From positions 5,456,001 through 5,520,000 of the forward strand of contig NZ_CP054932.1 in the NCBI RefSeq assembly GCF_013364275.1: a stretch of DNA of 64,000 nt, read 5' to 3'. This stretch comes from Actinomadura sp. NAK00032 (GTDB lineage: Bacteria > Actinomycetota > Actinomycetes > Streptosporangiales > Streptosporangiaceae). The first letter of the stretch is position 1. Each line of letters starts with the position of its first letter. The translations under genes were made by a program, and so were the position numbers. Shown here piece by piece: positions 35,770 to 44,499 of this stretch. Below the pieces are notes generated by a model. That model did not search any database, was not told the DNA's origin, and saw only the letters and a program-made list of their open reading frames with translations.

Positions 35770-36282
35770 ATGAGCACTTCCTGGACCACCCGTCCCGAGC
35801 GTTCCGACGACGTCGCCGCCATCCGCGACATCAACCTGGCCGCCTTCCCCTGCCCGCACGAGGCCGACCTCATCGAGGCCCTGCGGGACGACCCGCAGGC
35901 GTGGCTGCCCGGCCTGTCCTGGCCGGCCGAGGCGCCGGACGGCGAACTCACGGGGTACTCGCTGCTCACCCGCTGCCACGTCGGCGACTCGCCCGCGCTC
36001 GCCTTGGGCCCGTGCGCGGTCAAGCCCGAAAGCCAGCGGGGCGGCGCGGGCTCCGCCGCCATCCGCGCCGGCCTGCGCGCCGCCCGCGAGCAGGGCGAGA
36101 ACCTGGCGGTCGTGCTCGGCCACGCCGAGTACTACCCGCGCTTCGGCTTCACCCCGGCCTCCGGATTCGGCATCCGCCCGCCCTTCGACGTCGAGGACAA
36201 GTACATGATGGCGCTCGCCCTCGACCCCGATCGACCGGTCCCCAGCGGCATCATCCGCTACGCGGCGGCGTTCGGCGTCTGA
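35770..36282 (+). CDS. GNAT family N-acetyltransferase
   Basis: 170-residue acetyl-CoA-dependent acetyltransferase, YhbS-like. Features: DVAAIRDINLAAFPCPHEAD at the N-terminus, ALGPCAVKPESQRGGAGSAA with the acetyl-CoA pyrophosphate-binding loop (QRGGAG), and VVLGHAEYYPRFGFTPASGF near the C-terminus, which is typical of this subgroup. Substrate unknown. ATG 35770 is preferred over an upstream start because the extra residues are basic and unlike the family. Confidence 0.85.
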   Translation: MSTSWTTRPERSDDVAAIRDINLAAFPCPHEADLIEALRDDPQAWLPGLSWPAEAPDGELTGYSLLTRCHVGDSPALALGPCAVKPESQRGGAGSAAIRAGLRAAREQGENLAVVLGHAEYYPRFGFTPASGFGIRPPFDVEDKYMMALALDPDRPVPSGIIRYAAAFGV

Positions 36283-36382
36283 TCTCCCGCTCCTGAACGC
36301 GGCGAACGGCCCTTAGCGCGCACGGGCCGCCGCCGCACTGCCGACCGACCCGTCAGGGGCGTCTACCCTACGTCCGCGTTCG

Positions 36383-36673
36383 TCACGGGGTGCTCGGCGC
36401 CGCGGCGTCCTTCCCCGGCGTCCAGGTGGGTTCGAACCGGAAGATGTCGGCGGTGGCCGCGCCCTGGGTGATGAAGGGATCGGACGCGACGGCCGCCTCG
36501 ATCGCCGACGGTTCGCCCTCCGCGATGATCAGCCCGCCGGTGCGGGGCACCAGCGGGCCCGCGAAGCGCACCATCCCCTTGGCGAACACGCCGGCGGGGT
36601 TGGCGTAGTGGGCATCTTTGAGCGCGTCGATGACGTCCAGGGGGGCGAGGTACTTGAGCACGATCACATACAT
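36383..36673 (-). CDS. YciI-like protein
   Basis: 96-residue dimeric alpha/beta barrel protein of the YCII family. MYVIVLKYLAPLDVIDALKD, then a GMVRFAGPLVPRTGGLIIAE strand-loop and DPFITQGAATADIFRFEPT with the conserved DPF motif. Such proteins resemble muconolactone-type enzymes but mostly lack a known role. Convergent with nothing; it is divergent from the LysR gene. Confidence 0.85.
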   Translation of the reverse strand: MYVIVLKYLAPLDVIDALKDAHYANPAGVFAKGMVRFAGPLVPRTGGLIIAEGEPSAIEAAVASDPFITQGAATADIFRFEPTWTPGKDAAAPSTP

Positions 36674-36775
36674 GCCCCAAGTTAACGGGAGGCTGCCCCG
36701 CCAACACCAAGACTGGCTTGCTCCCCCGGTATAGCCTGGCTCCTATGGGCACTGGCCAGAGCGGGTGAGTTGGGC

Positions 36776-37657
36776 GTGGACCAGCTTTCGGGCGTGGAGT
36801 TGCGGCACCTGCGGTACTTCGCCCTCGTCGCCGAAGCCGGCACCGTCACCGAGGCGGCCCGGCGTCTGCGCATCGCTCAGCCCAGCCTCAGCCAGCAGAT
36901 CCGGACGCTCGAGCGACGCATCGGCACGCAACTCTTCCGGCGTCTGCCCCAGGGGATGGAGCTGACCGAGGCAGGACGGCTTCTCCTGGACGGCGTCAAC
37001 CGGGGGCTGGGCGAGTTGAGTTCGTCCATCTCGGCAGCACGTGCCGAGGTCCCGGCGGTGACCGTCGGCGTATGCCGGGGCGTGCCGCAGTCCGTGCTGG
37101 CCGCAGCGGAGCACGCCATCACGCCCGACCGACGGCAGCGACCCGCCTACCAGCGGGTCGACTCCTACCTGCAACGCGATCTACTCCTCGGGGCCTCCCT
37201 GGCCTTCGGAATCCTGCGCATGCCCGCGGACACCTCGGGCCTCCGGCTGCGAACGGTCGGCAACGAGCCGCTGGGCATCGTCCTGCACGGCCGCCACTCC
37301 CTCGCCGACCGGCCCAGACTGACCTGGTCCGACCTGCACGGTCAGCGATTGCTGTGGTTTCCGTCGGAACGCGCCCCCGGGTACGCGGCCGCCGTTCTCA
37401 AGCGCCTGCGCGAGCACGGCTGGACCCCTGACACGGTCCCCGACGATCACGGCAGCCATACGCTGTTCCGCCACAGGCTCATCGGCGATGATGCTCTGGT
37501 CGCTCTCCGGACCTGGAGCAGCTCGGCCGATGATCCAGACCTCGTCTGGCGCCCGGTCGGACCGGAACCGCCCCATGAACGGCTGGTGCTGGCCGCGGCC
37601 GCCGGTACCCCCTGGGCCCGGCACCTGGCGGCAGAGCCCGGCCGCACCGTAGCTTGA
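36776..37657 (+). CDS. LysR family transcriptional regulator
   Basis: 293-residue regulator. The winged helix-turn-helix is at the N-terminus (LRHLRYFALVAEAGTVTEAA, RRLRIAQPSLSQQIRTLERR, GTQLFRR), followed by a LysR substrate domain containing a LRTVGNEPLGIVLHGRHSLA segment. GTG 36776 is chosen; a TTG six bases earlier is also possible. The divergent YciI gene about 100 bases away is the obvious target. The ligand is unknown. Confidence 0.85.
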   Translation: MDQLSGVELRHLRYFALVAEAGTVTEAARRLRIAQPSLSQQIRTLERRIGTQLFRRLPQGMELTEAGRLLLDGVNRGLGELSSSISAARAEVPAVTVGVCRGVPQSVLAAAEHAITPDRRQRPAYQRVDSYLQRDLLLGASLAFGILRMPADTSGLRLRTVGNEPLGIVLHGRHSLADRPRLTWSDLHGQRLLWFPSERAPGYAAAVLKRLREHGWTPDTVPDDHGSHTLFRHRLIGDDALVALRTWSSSADDPDLVWRPVGPEPPHERLVLAAAAGTPWARHLAAEPGRTVA

Positions 37658-37659
37658 CA

Positions 37660-37797
37660 GTCGCCTACGAACGCCGCGCCCACCTGTTCAACGCCTTCCT
37701 CGTCCTCGCAGCCACCATCACCTGCTACACGCAGTTCGCCAAACTCCCGACGTGGGACACGCTCTTAGGCTGGAATGAGCTCACAGCCGACCCGTAG
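37660..37797 (+). pseudogene. Transposase C-terminal remnant
   Basis: About 45 codons reading VAYERRAHLFNAFLVLAATI and TCYTQFAKLPTWDTLLG, which resembles the extreme C-terminus of IS5-type transposases (YERR..H.AFL.LA..I). No other part of the element is visible. Confidence 0.5.
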
Positions 37798-37804
37798 CCC
37801 CCGT

Positions 37805-37964
37805 CTAAGCGCGGGGGTTGAACGGATCCTTGATCTGGTTGCCCATGTCGATCCAGGCGGTCTTTACCTCGGTGTAGTCGTTGATCGCCTCAAGACCGTT
37901 CTCGCGTCCGAGGCCGCTGTCCTTGAATCCGCCGAAGGGCGCGACGTAGTTGGTCTTTCGGTAA
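37805..37964 (-). pseudogene. Aldehyde dehydrogenase C-terminal fragment
   Basis: The last 50 or so residues of an NAD(P)-dependent aldehyde dehydrogenase: FGGFKDSGLGRENGLEAIND, then YTEVKTAWIDMGNQIKDPF. The catalytic cysteine and NAD domains are missing. It is joined directly to the start of an unrelated gene (next entry). Confidence 0.8.
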
Positions 37965-37994
37965 GTTCTCGCGGGTGAGTTCAGTCGTGGCCAT
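37955..37994 (-). pseudogene. Twelve-codon thioredoxin-like gene start
   Basis: A good ribosome site (GGGGAGG) precedes ATG 37994 and the peptide MATTELTRENLP, which is how many actinobacterial thioredoxins begin. The frame then runs into aldehyde dehydrogenase sequence out of phase, so the gene was cut by a deletion after its twelfth codon. Confidence 0.45.
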
Positions 37995-38182
37995 GTCGTA
38001 GCCTCCCCAAGCCTCGGGGCGGAAACATGTCCGCTGGACCGGGGCAGCTGGGCATACCGAACTGCTCGACCAGCCGGACGGGCGGTTCGACCAGGCGCCG
38101 CCATCGCGGCTGACAGGAAGCTGTCCGGGAAGGACGAGCACCAGGCACCTGCACAGGCCGTCGACAGCAAAAGGACGATCTT

Positions 38183-38572
38183 ATGGATTACGGCATGACC
38201 ATCAGACTGCACGAGCCGTTCCCCCAGGCCGTCGACCGGGTCAGGGCAGCGCTGAAGGATCAGGGATTCGGCGTGCTCACCGAGATCGACGTACGCGCCA
38301 CGCTGCTGGAGAAGCTCGGCGAGACGATGGAGGATTACCTCATCCTCGGCGCCTGCAATCCGCCGCTGGCCCACCGGGCCCTGGAGGCGGACCGGCGGAT
38401 CGGCCTGCTGCTGCCCTGCAACGTCGTCGTCCGGACCGAAGACGGCGATACCCTCGTCGAGGCATTGGACCCCCAGGTCATGGCCACAGTGAGCGAACAG
38501 CCCGGCCTCGAACCGGTCGCCGAGGACGCCGCCGGGAGGCTCACCGCAGCGCTGGAGTCCCTGCGCCGCTGA
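38183..38572 (+). CDS. DUF302 protein
   Basis: 129-residue protein with the DUF302 fold: FPQAVDRVRAALKDQGFGVL, TEIDVRATLLEKLGE, YLILGACNPPLAHRALEADR and IGLLLPCNVVVRTEDGD. DUF302 proteins occur with redox and sulfur stress genes and with dormancy-type regulons. AAAGGA lies about eight bases before ATG 38183. Function unknown. Confidence 0.85.
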   Translation: MDYGMTIRLHEPFPQAVDRVRAALKDQGFGVLTEIDVRATLLEKLGETMEDYLILGACNPPLAHRALEADRRIGLLLPCNVVVRTEDGDTLVEALDPQVMATVSEQPGLEPVAEDAAGRLTAALESLRR

Positions 38573-38638
38573 GCGCCCAACTGGAAAAGCTCTTCTGAGC
38601 CTCGCCTGACCTCGGCCACGGCATCGCAGTGGAGGATT

Positions 38639-39013
38639 TCAGGTCGTCCAGGCCTCCAGGGCGAGCAGATCGCGCATCGACACCATGCCGACCACGCGGC
38701 CGTGGTCCGCGACCGGCAGGTGGCGGACTCCCGCGTCCAGCATTCGGCGGGCCACCTCGCGCGCGTCCTCCTCCAGCCCGGCGGTCTGGATCTGTGTCGA
38801 CGCGTATGCCGCGGCCGGCTGCGACGCCGGTTCGGCCGAGGACGCAAGCGCCTCGACGAGGTCACGTTCGGTGATGATCCCGAGCACCTGCTCGCCGTCG
38901 AGCACTGCCAGGGCCCCGATCTCGTTGTCCCTCATCCATCGGGCCACGTCGACCAGCCGCTCATCCGCTCGGCAGCCGAAGACCATTGGACGGTAAACAT
39001 TGCTGATCAGCAT
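38639..39013 (-). CDS. Two-CBS-domain protein, Hrp1-like
   Basis: 124-residue protein made of two CBS domains that bind adenine nucleotides: DERLVDVARWMRDNEIGALA then VLGIITERDLVEAL, and EDAREVARRMLDAGVRHLPV then RVVGMVSMRDLLALE. ATG 39013 is chosen because TTGGAGGAGA precedes it ideally; the frame is open to 39151. It resembles Hrp1 of the Mycobacterium tuberculosis DosR regulon in size and layout. A regulatory role under hypoxia is inferred. Confidence 0.85.
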   Translation of the reverse strand: MLISNVYRPMVFGCRADERLVDVARWMRDNEIGALAVLDGEQVLGIITERDLVEALASSAEPASQPAAAYASTQIQTAGLEEDAREVARRMLDAGVRHLPVADHGRVVGMVSMRDLLALEAWTT

Positions 39014-39376
39014 TTTCTCCTCCAATGCATCGATCGAATCCAGTCGGCTCGAGCGTCGGCCGCCAATGGTGCCGTCGAAACCGAGGTCGGCGAACAGCCG
39101 GGGCGTGACCTGAATGATCCGCTCTCGTTCAGAACTCGTACTTGCGCTCATAGCGACGCCCCATACCCGCCACTCTGGGCACTGCTCCAGTCAACCCAGT
39201 ACTCCCGCACTGGTCCGCGAGCATGCGACGAAGAGGGTCACGTTTTCCATTCGTTTCAGTCATGGCAATTTGCCTCGTCCCAGCGGGCGACGGAGAAGAC
39301 CGCAACGGAGAGAGCGCGCGCCCCCCGTCACCATGTCGGCCCTCGATGGTGGGTGACCGGGTTCGGTGACGCTGCT
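39014..39376. other. Intergenic stretch between CBS and USP genes
   Basis: 363 bases without a supported gene. It must contain the CBS gene promoter and the transcription end of the universal stress gene. I find no good GGGAC-N4-GTCCC palindrome here. Confidence 0.5.
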
Positions 39377-40225
39377 TCAGGTGGAGGGGATGATGGCGAC
39401 GGGGCAGCGGGCGTGGTGGATGACTCCGTGGGCGATCGAGCCGAGTTGGGGAGCCGTCCAACGGTGCTGGTGGGCGCCGACGACGAGCAGGCGCGCGTTG
39501 CGGGACGCGTTGGCCAGCGCGGTGACCGGGTGTTCCAGGATGATCTCGTCTACGACGTCCACGCGCGGGTATCTGGCGCGCAGCGGCCTGCAGGTTCTGA
39601 TGACCTCGGCGCGCAGGTCCAGCTCGATCTGCTCGGCGTCGATGGCGTAGCCGGCCTCGATGAGGGTGCCCAGCGTCTGCCAGGCGTGCACGACGCGCAG
39701 CCGGGCGCCCCGCAGCGCGGCGGTACCGAAGGCGTAGTCGAGGACGGCGCCAGCGTCCCGCAGCAGGTCGATGCCGACGACGATCTCGCCGCGGTCGGCG
39801 GCGTCCCCGTGCACGATCACGACCGGGACGGTCGGGCGCGCGGCCATGCGCAGGCTCGTCGAGCCCAGGAACATGCTGGCGAATCCGCCGCGCCCCCGGC
39901 TGCCCAGCACCAACTCGAACGCCTTGTCCGACTGGGCGTGCAGGGCCCGCGGAGTCTCCTCGGCGACCAGAGCGGTCGTGACCTCCAAGGCGGGCCACCG
40001 TTCCTGGACGCGTTCGCGGGTGGCGGACAGCAGCCGGTGCCCGACACGGGTCATCCGCTCGGTGCTCTCGGCCGGCATGAACAGCGGCGCCTTGTAGGGC
40101 CAGCTCTCCAGGGCATGGACGATGTGCAAAGGACGTTCGCGCAGGACGGCGTCGGCGGCCGCCCACTGAAGGGCGCGATCTGACTCCTCGGAGCCGTCGA
40201 TGCCGACGACGATCGGCTCAGGCAT
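39377..40225 (-). CDS. Universal stress protein, tandem USP domains
   Basis: 282-residue cytosolic protein of two UspA domains. ATP-binding loops: LVLGSRGRGGFASMFLGSTS in domain 1 (G2xG9xGS) and LLVVGAHQHRWTAPQLGSIA in domain 2, slightly degenerate. Domain starts read IVVGIDGSEESDRALQWAAA and EIVVGIDLLRDAGAVLDYAF. Tandem USPs of this type are hallmark members of actinobacterial hypoxia regulons. Divergent from the P1B-5 ATPase, with a DevR-like palindrome between them. Confidence 0.92.
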   Translation of the reverse strand: MPEPIVVGIDGSEESDRALQWAAADAVLRERPLHIVHALESWPYKAPLFMPAESTERMTRVGHRLLSATRERVQERWPALEVTTALVAEETPRALHAQSDKAFELVLGSRGRGGFASMFLGSTSLRMAARPTVPVVIVHGDAADRGEIVVGIDLLRDAGAVLDYAFGTAALRGARLRVVHAWQTLGTLIEAGYAIDAEQIELDLRAEVIRTCRPLRARYPRVDVVDEIILEHPVTALANASRNARLLVVGAHQHRWTAPQLGSIAHGVIHHARCPVAIIPST

Positions 40226-40287
40226 CGTGTCCCCCTCGGTTGTCGATTCCTGTGTTCCAGGTTCTTCTCCTGTCGCACACCGCCCCA

Positions 40288-40301
40288 GGGGCGAAGGTCC
40301 C
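40288..40301. promoter_or_regulatory. DevR/DosR-like box GGGGC-GAAG-GTCCC
   Basis: Nine of ten arm positions fit GGGAC-N4-GTCCC. It lies between the divergent usp (start 40225) and ATPase (start 40407) genes and could serve both. Confidence 0.5.
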
Positions 40302-40406
40302 TGTCCTGATGGTCTTCATCCCCGGTCTCAAAGAGTCCCCCGCCCCTGGGGGGCGGCCGCCCCGGGTGGGAAGCATGAAGGTTCTGGGCCTTGAAGGAAC
40401 GGCGAG

Positions 40407-42722
40407 GTGGACATGCGCATCAGGCTCACGGAACGTGGTCCCGAAATCATGTTCGCTCTGGCCGGTGGCGGGCTGGCGGCGGGTGCCGCCGTCCGTTGGA
40501 CGGCCGGGGCCGCGGGCGGCGACCTGATATGGCTGCTGGTGACGGCGCTGGCGCTCGTCCCGGCTGTCTGGTGGGTCGTGGCCGGGCTGCTGCACCGCAG
40601 GTTCGGCAGCGATGTGATCGCGGTTCTCGCGCTGGCGGGGACGGTCGCGGTCGGCGAGGCTTTCGCCGGCGCGGTGATCGCGGTGATGCTGACCGGCGGC
40701 CGGCTGCTGGAGGACCGTGCGGGGCGGCGGGCCCGCCGCGATCTGGGTGCGCTGCTGTCGCTGGCGCCCCGAGTCGCCCACCGCCGGACCGACGGCGGCC
40801 TGGACACGATCGATGTCAACAAGGTGCGTCCGGGCGACCGGCTGCTGGTCCGCCCGGGCGAGGTGGTGCCGGTCGACGGGCTCGTGGAGCGGGAGACGGC
40901 CGTCCTGGATGAGTCCACGCTCACCGGCGAGGCGCTGCCGGTGGAGCGCCCTGCGGGCGGCGCGGTGCGCAGCGGCGCCGTCAATTCGGGGCGGCCCTTC
41001 GAACTCCGCGCGACGAACGACGCTGCCTCCAGCACCTACGCGGGGATCGTCCGGCTGACCGAAGAGGCCGCGGCGGAGAGCGCGCCGTTCGTGCGGCTCG
41101 CCGACCGGTACTCGGCGCTGTTCATCCCGGTGACGCTGGCATTGGCCGGGGCGGCGTGGCTGGCCGCCGGGGATCCGGTGCGGGCCGTGGCGGTGCTGGT
41201 CGTGGCGACGCCATGCCCGCTCATCCTGGCCGCGCCGATCGCGTTCGTGTCCGGCCTGTCGCGGTGCGCACGGCGGGGCGTGGTGGTGAAGGGCGGGAGC
41301 GCGCTGGAGCGGCTCGCCGGGGCGCGGGTGCTGCTGTTCGACAAGACCGGCACCGTCACCACCGGACGTCCCGCGCTCGCCGAGATCATCCCCGCGCGTC
41401 CGGCGCCCGCCGGTGATCCGCTGGCTCTGGCGGCCTCGCTCGACCAGGTGTCACCGCACGTGCTGGCCTCGGCGATCGTGCGCGGCGCTCACGAACGCGG
41501 GTTGCCGCTCGACGCGCCGTCGGACGTCGCCGAGACCGCCGGACAGGGGGTGAGCGGTGTCGTGGGCGGCCATCGGGTGAGCGTCGGGAAGGCGAGCTGG
41601 GCCGGTGAAGCCGAATCGGCCTGGCTGGAGCGGGTGCGCCGCCGGGCCTCCGCGCACGACGCGATCACCGTGTTCGTCGGCGTGGACGGGCAGGTCGCGG
41701 CCGTCCTGTTGCTGCGCGACCGGATCCGCCCGGACGCGCCGCGCACTTTCCGGCTGCTGCGCCGGGCCGGCATCGAGCGCACCGTGATGGTGACCGGCGA
41801 CCGCGCGGACGTCGCGGACTCGATCGGCCGGCTGGTCGGCACGGACGCCGTGCACGCCGGCCTCACCCCTGCGGAGAAGGTGGGCGTCGCCCGCGCGGAG
41901 AGCGAGCGGGCGGCGACCGTGATGGTCGGCGACGGGGTCAACGACGCGCCCGCGCTGGCCGCGGCCGGTGTCGGCGTCGCGCTCGGCGCCCGGGGCGCGA
42001 CGGCGTCGTCGGAGGCGGCCGATGTGGTGATCACGGTCGACCGGCTGGAGCGGGTGGCCGAGACGCTCGCGATCGCACGCCGCACCCGCTCGGTCGCGCG
42101 GCAGAGCGTGGTCGTCGGCATGGGGCTGTCGCTGGCCGCGATGGTCGCCGCGGCGTTCGGGATGCTGGCCCCGGCGGCGGGCGCACTGCTTCAGGAGGGC
42201 ATCGACGTCGCCGCGATCCTCGCCGCGCTGCGCGCGCTCGGTCCGGGCCGCGACCGGGAGCCGCGGCTGCACGGCGACGCCGCCGAACTCGTCCGGCGGC
42301 TGGACGAGGAGCACCGGGCGCTGTGGCCGCGCATCGACCGGCTGCCCGTTCTGGCGGACACGATCACCACGTCCCGCGGACGGGAGCGAGACGCCGCCCT
42401 GGACGCGCTGACGGGCTTCCTGACCGATCTCGCCGAACATGAGCGCAAGGATGAGCGGCTTCTCTACCCGGCGGTGGCGAAGGCTCTCGGCGGCGCCGAC
42501 CCCACCGGTGCGATGAGCCGCGGCCACACCGAGATCGCCGAGCTGACACGCCGCATCGGCTCCCTCATCGCGGAGCTGCGCGCCGCGCCCGACGCACCGG
42601 AGCCCGCCGCCGACTTGCGCCGCACCGTCCAGGAGCTGTACGCGGTCCTGCGGCTGCATTTCGCGCAGGAGGAGGAGAACTACTTCGTCCTCGCCGACGT
42701 CCACGACACCTCCAAGCCCTGA
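40407..42722 (+). CDS. P1B-5-type metal ATPase fused to a hemerythrin domain
   Basis: 771-residue membrane pump. Landmarks: actuator STLTGEALPVE, transmembrane metal motif VVATPCPLILAAP (TPC instead of CPC), phosphorylation DKTGTVT, a His motif altered to SPHVLA, and hinge GDGVNDAPALA. No N-terminal metal-binding domain. Residues about 625-771 form a hemerythrin-like bundle with HRALWPRID, EHERKDERLLYPA, GHTEIAEL and LRLHFAQEEENYF. TPC plus a hemerythrin tail defines P1B-5 pumps, linked to Ni/Fe export in Sinorhizobium Nia. Oxygen-tuned metal efflux is the likely role. Starts at GTG 40407 or ATG 40413. Confidence 0.9.
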   Translation: MDMRIRLTERGPEIMFALAGGGLAAGAAVRWTAGAAGGDLIWLLVTALALVPAVWWVVAGLLHRRFGSDVIAVLALAGTVAVGEAFAGAVIAVMLTGGRLLEDRAGRRARRDLGALLSLAPRVAHRRTDGGLDTIDVNKVRPGDRLLVRPGEVVPVDGLVERETAVLDESTLTGEALPVERPAGGAVRSGAVNSGRPFELRATNDAASSTYAGIVRLTEEAAAESAPFVRLADRYSALFIPVTLALAGAAWLAAGDPVRAVAVLVVATPCPLILAAPIAFVSGLSRCARRGVVVKGGSALERLAGARVLLFDKTGTVTTGRPALAEIIPARPAPAGDPLALAASLDQVSPHVLASAIVRGAHERGLPLDAPSDVAETAGQGVSGVVGGHRVSVGKASWAGEAESAWLERVRRRASAHDAITVFVGVDGQVAAVLLLRDRIRPDAPRTFRLLRRAGIERTVMVTGDRADVADSIGRLVGTDAVHAGLTPAEKVGVARAESERAATVMVGDGVNDAPALAAAGVGVALGARGATASSEAADVVITVDRLERVAETLAIARRTRSVARQSVVVGMGLSLAAMVAAAFGMLAPAAGALLQEGIDVAAILAALRALGPGRDREPRLHGDAAELVRRLDEEHRALWPRIDRLPVLADTITTSRGRERDAALDALTGFLTDLAEHERKDERLLYPAVAKALGGADPTGAMSRGHTEIAELTRRIGSLIAELRAAPDAPEPAADLRRTVQELYAVLRLHFAQEEENYFVLADVHDTSKP

Positions 42723-42765
42723 CCCACCGACAAGCCCCGACCCACCGACGTTCGGCAGCGGTGAC

Positions 42766-42779
42766 AGGACCTTCGCCAC
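42766..42779. promoter_or_regulatory. Weak DevR-like box AGGAC-CTTC-GCCAC
   Basis: Seven of ten arm positions fit the palindrome. It is 60-70 bases upstream of the deacetylase gene. Weak alone; listed because its spacer CTTC matches the box at 50400. Confidence 0.3.
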
Positions 42780-42838
42780 TCCTCTGCGCGGACATGGGAG
42801 CGGACGCTGGAGTCCCCACCGAAGGACGGTGAACTCCG

Positions 42839-44437
42839 ATGCGACGCCTCACAGCGTTCTCGACGGCGGTGCTGCTCCCGGCGACCCTGGTGGCCGCGCC
42901 CGCGCTGCCCGCTCTGGCGGCCTCCCCCAGCACGGCGATCCGTGCGGCGGCGACCGAGGACATCCCCACCTACACGCCCGGCATCGCCGGCTGGCCCAGC
43001 GGCAAGGGGTTCGACGTCGCCTACCGGGCCTCCACCGCCAACGTGCTGTACCGGCGGTTGGTCGACGGCGCATGGTCCGCCCCGCTCAACCTGGCCGGAC
43101 GCCTGCTCGGCGGCGCCGCCGTCACCTTCACCGGCGGCGACCCTCGCGTGTACGGGCGCGGCGTCGACGGCAAGCTGTGGGAGCGCGTCCGCGCCGGCGG
43201 CATGTGGCAGCCTTGGGCCAAGGTCGACGACCTGCTCATCAGCACCTCGCCGGCCGCCGCCGGGCACCCCGACGGGCGCGTCGAGGTGTTCGTCCGCGAC
43301 ACCGCCGACAAGCTGCAGACCAAGACCTACACCCCCGGCACCGGCTGGAGCGCCTGGACGTCCCTGGACATGACCGCGGACTCCGCGCCCGCAGTCGCCG
43401 TGACCGGCACCGACACCGTCCGCGTCGTGGTCACCGGCCGCGACCACGCCGTCTGGACCCGGACCCGTACCGGCACCGACTGGTCGGACTGGACATCCCT
43501 CGGCGAGAGCACCTACAGCACTCCCGGCATCGCCGCCGACACCGCGACCGGGAAGGTCTGGGTGTTCGTCCGCAACGCCGACACCCACCGGCTGCGCGTC
43601 CGCGCCTACACCGGGTCATGGAGCGATTGGCAGATCATGGGCGGCCTGTACGTCGACGGGCCCGGCACCGCCTTCGCCGGCGGCAAGACCGTGTCGGTCG
43701 GGCGGGGCCGCGACGGTGCGTTCTGGAGCCGAACCATCACCGGCGCCACCTGGACGACCGATGTGAAGGCCTGGGTGCCCGGGCCGCCGCCCGGCGTGCC
43801 GTCCGCGCTGCGCGGCAAGAACGTCACCAAGATCCCCACCACGTCCAGGGTCGCCGCGCTGACGTTCGACTCGGCGTGGGACGCCGCCGGGGTCTCCTCG
43901 ATCCGCGCCACCCTGCAGCGCGAGAACGTCCCGGCCACGTTCTTCCTGGTCGGCGACTTCGCTAGGGGGTTCCCCGTCTACAGCAACCTGCTGGCCGGGG
44001 CGGGGTTCCGGATCGGCAACCACAGCGACACCCACCCCGACTTCACCAAGATCAGCGACGCCACGGCCAAGACACAGGTCGCCACCGCCCGCACCGCGAT
44101 CTTCAACGCCAACGGGGCGCAGGCGGTGCCGTTGTTCCGCTTCCCCTACGGCGCCTACACCGCCTCCGACGTGACGCTGCTGAACGCACTGGGCTACGTC
44201 CCGGTCGGCTGGACGGTCGACTCGCTCGGCTGGCAGGGCACCTCGGGCGGGCAGACCGCGGACAAGGTCATCGCCCGGGTCCTGGCCGCCAAGACGCCCG
44301 GAATGATCGTGCTGATGCACGTCGGCGCCAACCCCGACGACGGCACGACGCTGGACGCCGACGCGCTTCCCGCGATCATCACGGGACTCCGCGCAGCCGG
44401 CTACTCCTTCACCACCCTCGACGCGCTCATCCCCTGA
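42839..44437 (+). CDS. Secreted lectin-like propeller plus polysaccharide deacetylase
   Basis: 532 residues with a Sec signal peptide ending near ALPALAASPS. Residues about 45-315 form a repeat domain of the PLL/sialidase-like beta-propeller type (recurring W-S-W blades such as GWSAWTSLDMTADSAPAVAV and DWSDWTSLGESTYSTPGIAA), probably glycan-binding. The C-terminal third is a NodB-type deacetylase: AALTFDSAWD, metal motif GNHSDTHPDFTKIS and FRFPYGAYTASDV. The usual TFDD reads TFDS, so one catalytic/metal aspartate is altered, while the HxxxH pair is kept. Likely acts on cell-wall or extracellular glycans. Confidence 0.85.
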   Translation: MRRLTAFSTAVLLPATLVAAPALPALAASPSTAIRAAATEDIPTYTPGIAGWPSGKGFDVAYRASTANVLYRRLVDGAWSAPLNLAGRLLGGAAVTFTGGDPRVYGRGVDGKLWERVRAGGMWQPWAKVDDLLISTSPAAAGHPDGRVEVFVRDTADKLQTKTYTPGTGWSAWTSLDMTADSAPAVAVTGTDTVRVVVTGRDHAVWTRTRTGTDWSDWTSLGESTYSTPGIAADTATGKVWVFVRNADTHRLRVRAYTGSWSDWQIMGGLYVDGPGTAFAGGKTVSVGRGRDGAFWSRTITGATWTTDVKAWVPGPPPGVPSALRGKNVTKIPTTSRVAALTFDSAWDAAGVSSIRATLQRENVPATFFLVGDFARGFPVYSNLLAGAGFRIGNHSDTHPDFTKISDATAKTQVATARTAIFNANGAQAVPLFRFPYGAYTASDVTLLNALGYVPVGWTVDSLGWQGTSGGQTADKVIARVLAAKTPGMIVLMHVGANPDDGTTLDADALPAIITGLRAAGYSFTTLDALIP

Positions 44438-44499
44438 CCGGTGAGCGTCCAGACCTCCAAGGGCCGCCCCACCGGCCCGCCGAGGCCCGCACCGCACGA

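Noticed and set aside
36361..36380. GGGGCGTCTACCC as a DevR-like box
   Set aside because: Only a loose match at a gene end; the right arm is broken.
36425..36445. GGTTCGAA-type sequence as a tRNA T-arm
   Set aside because: It encodes part of the YciI-like protein, and no acceptor or anticodon stem is present around it. The same holds for GGATTCGAACC near 15,712.
38150..38182. DevR-like box in front of the DUF302 gene
   Set aside because: Only the outward-facing GTCC...GGAC arrangement (CTGTCCGGGAAGGACG) is nearby, which is the inverse of the palindrome.
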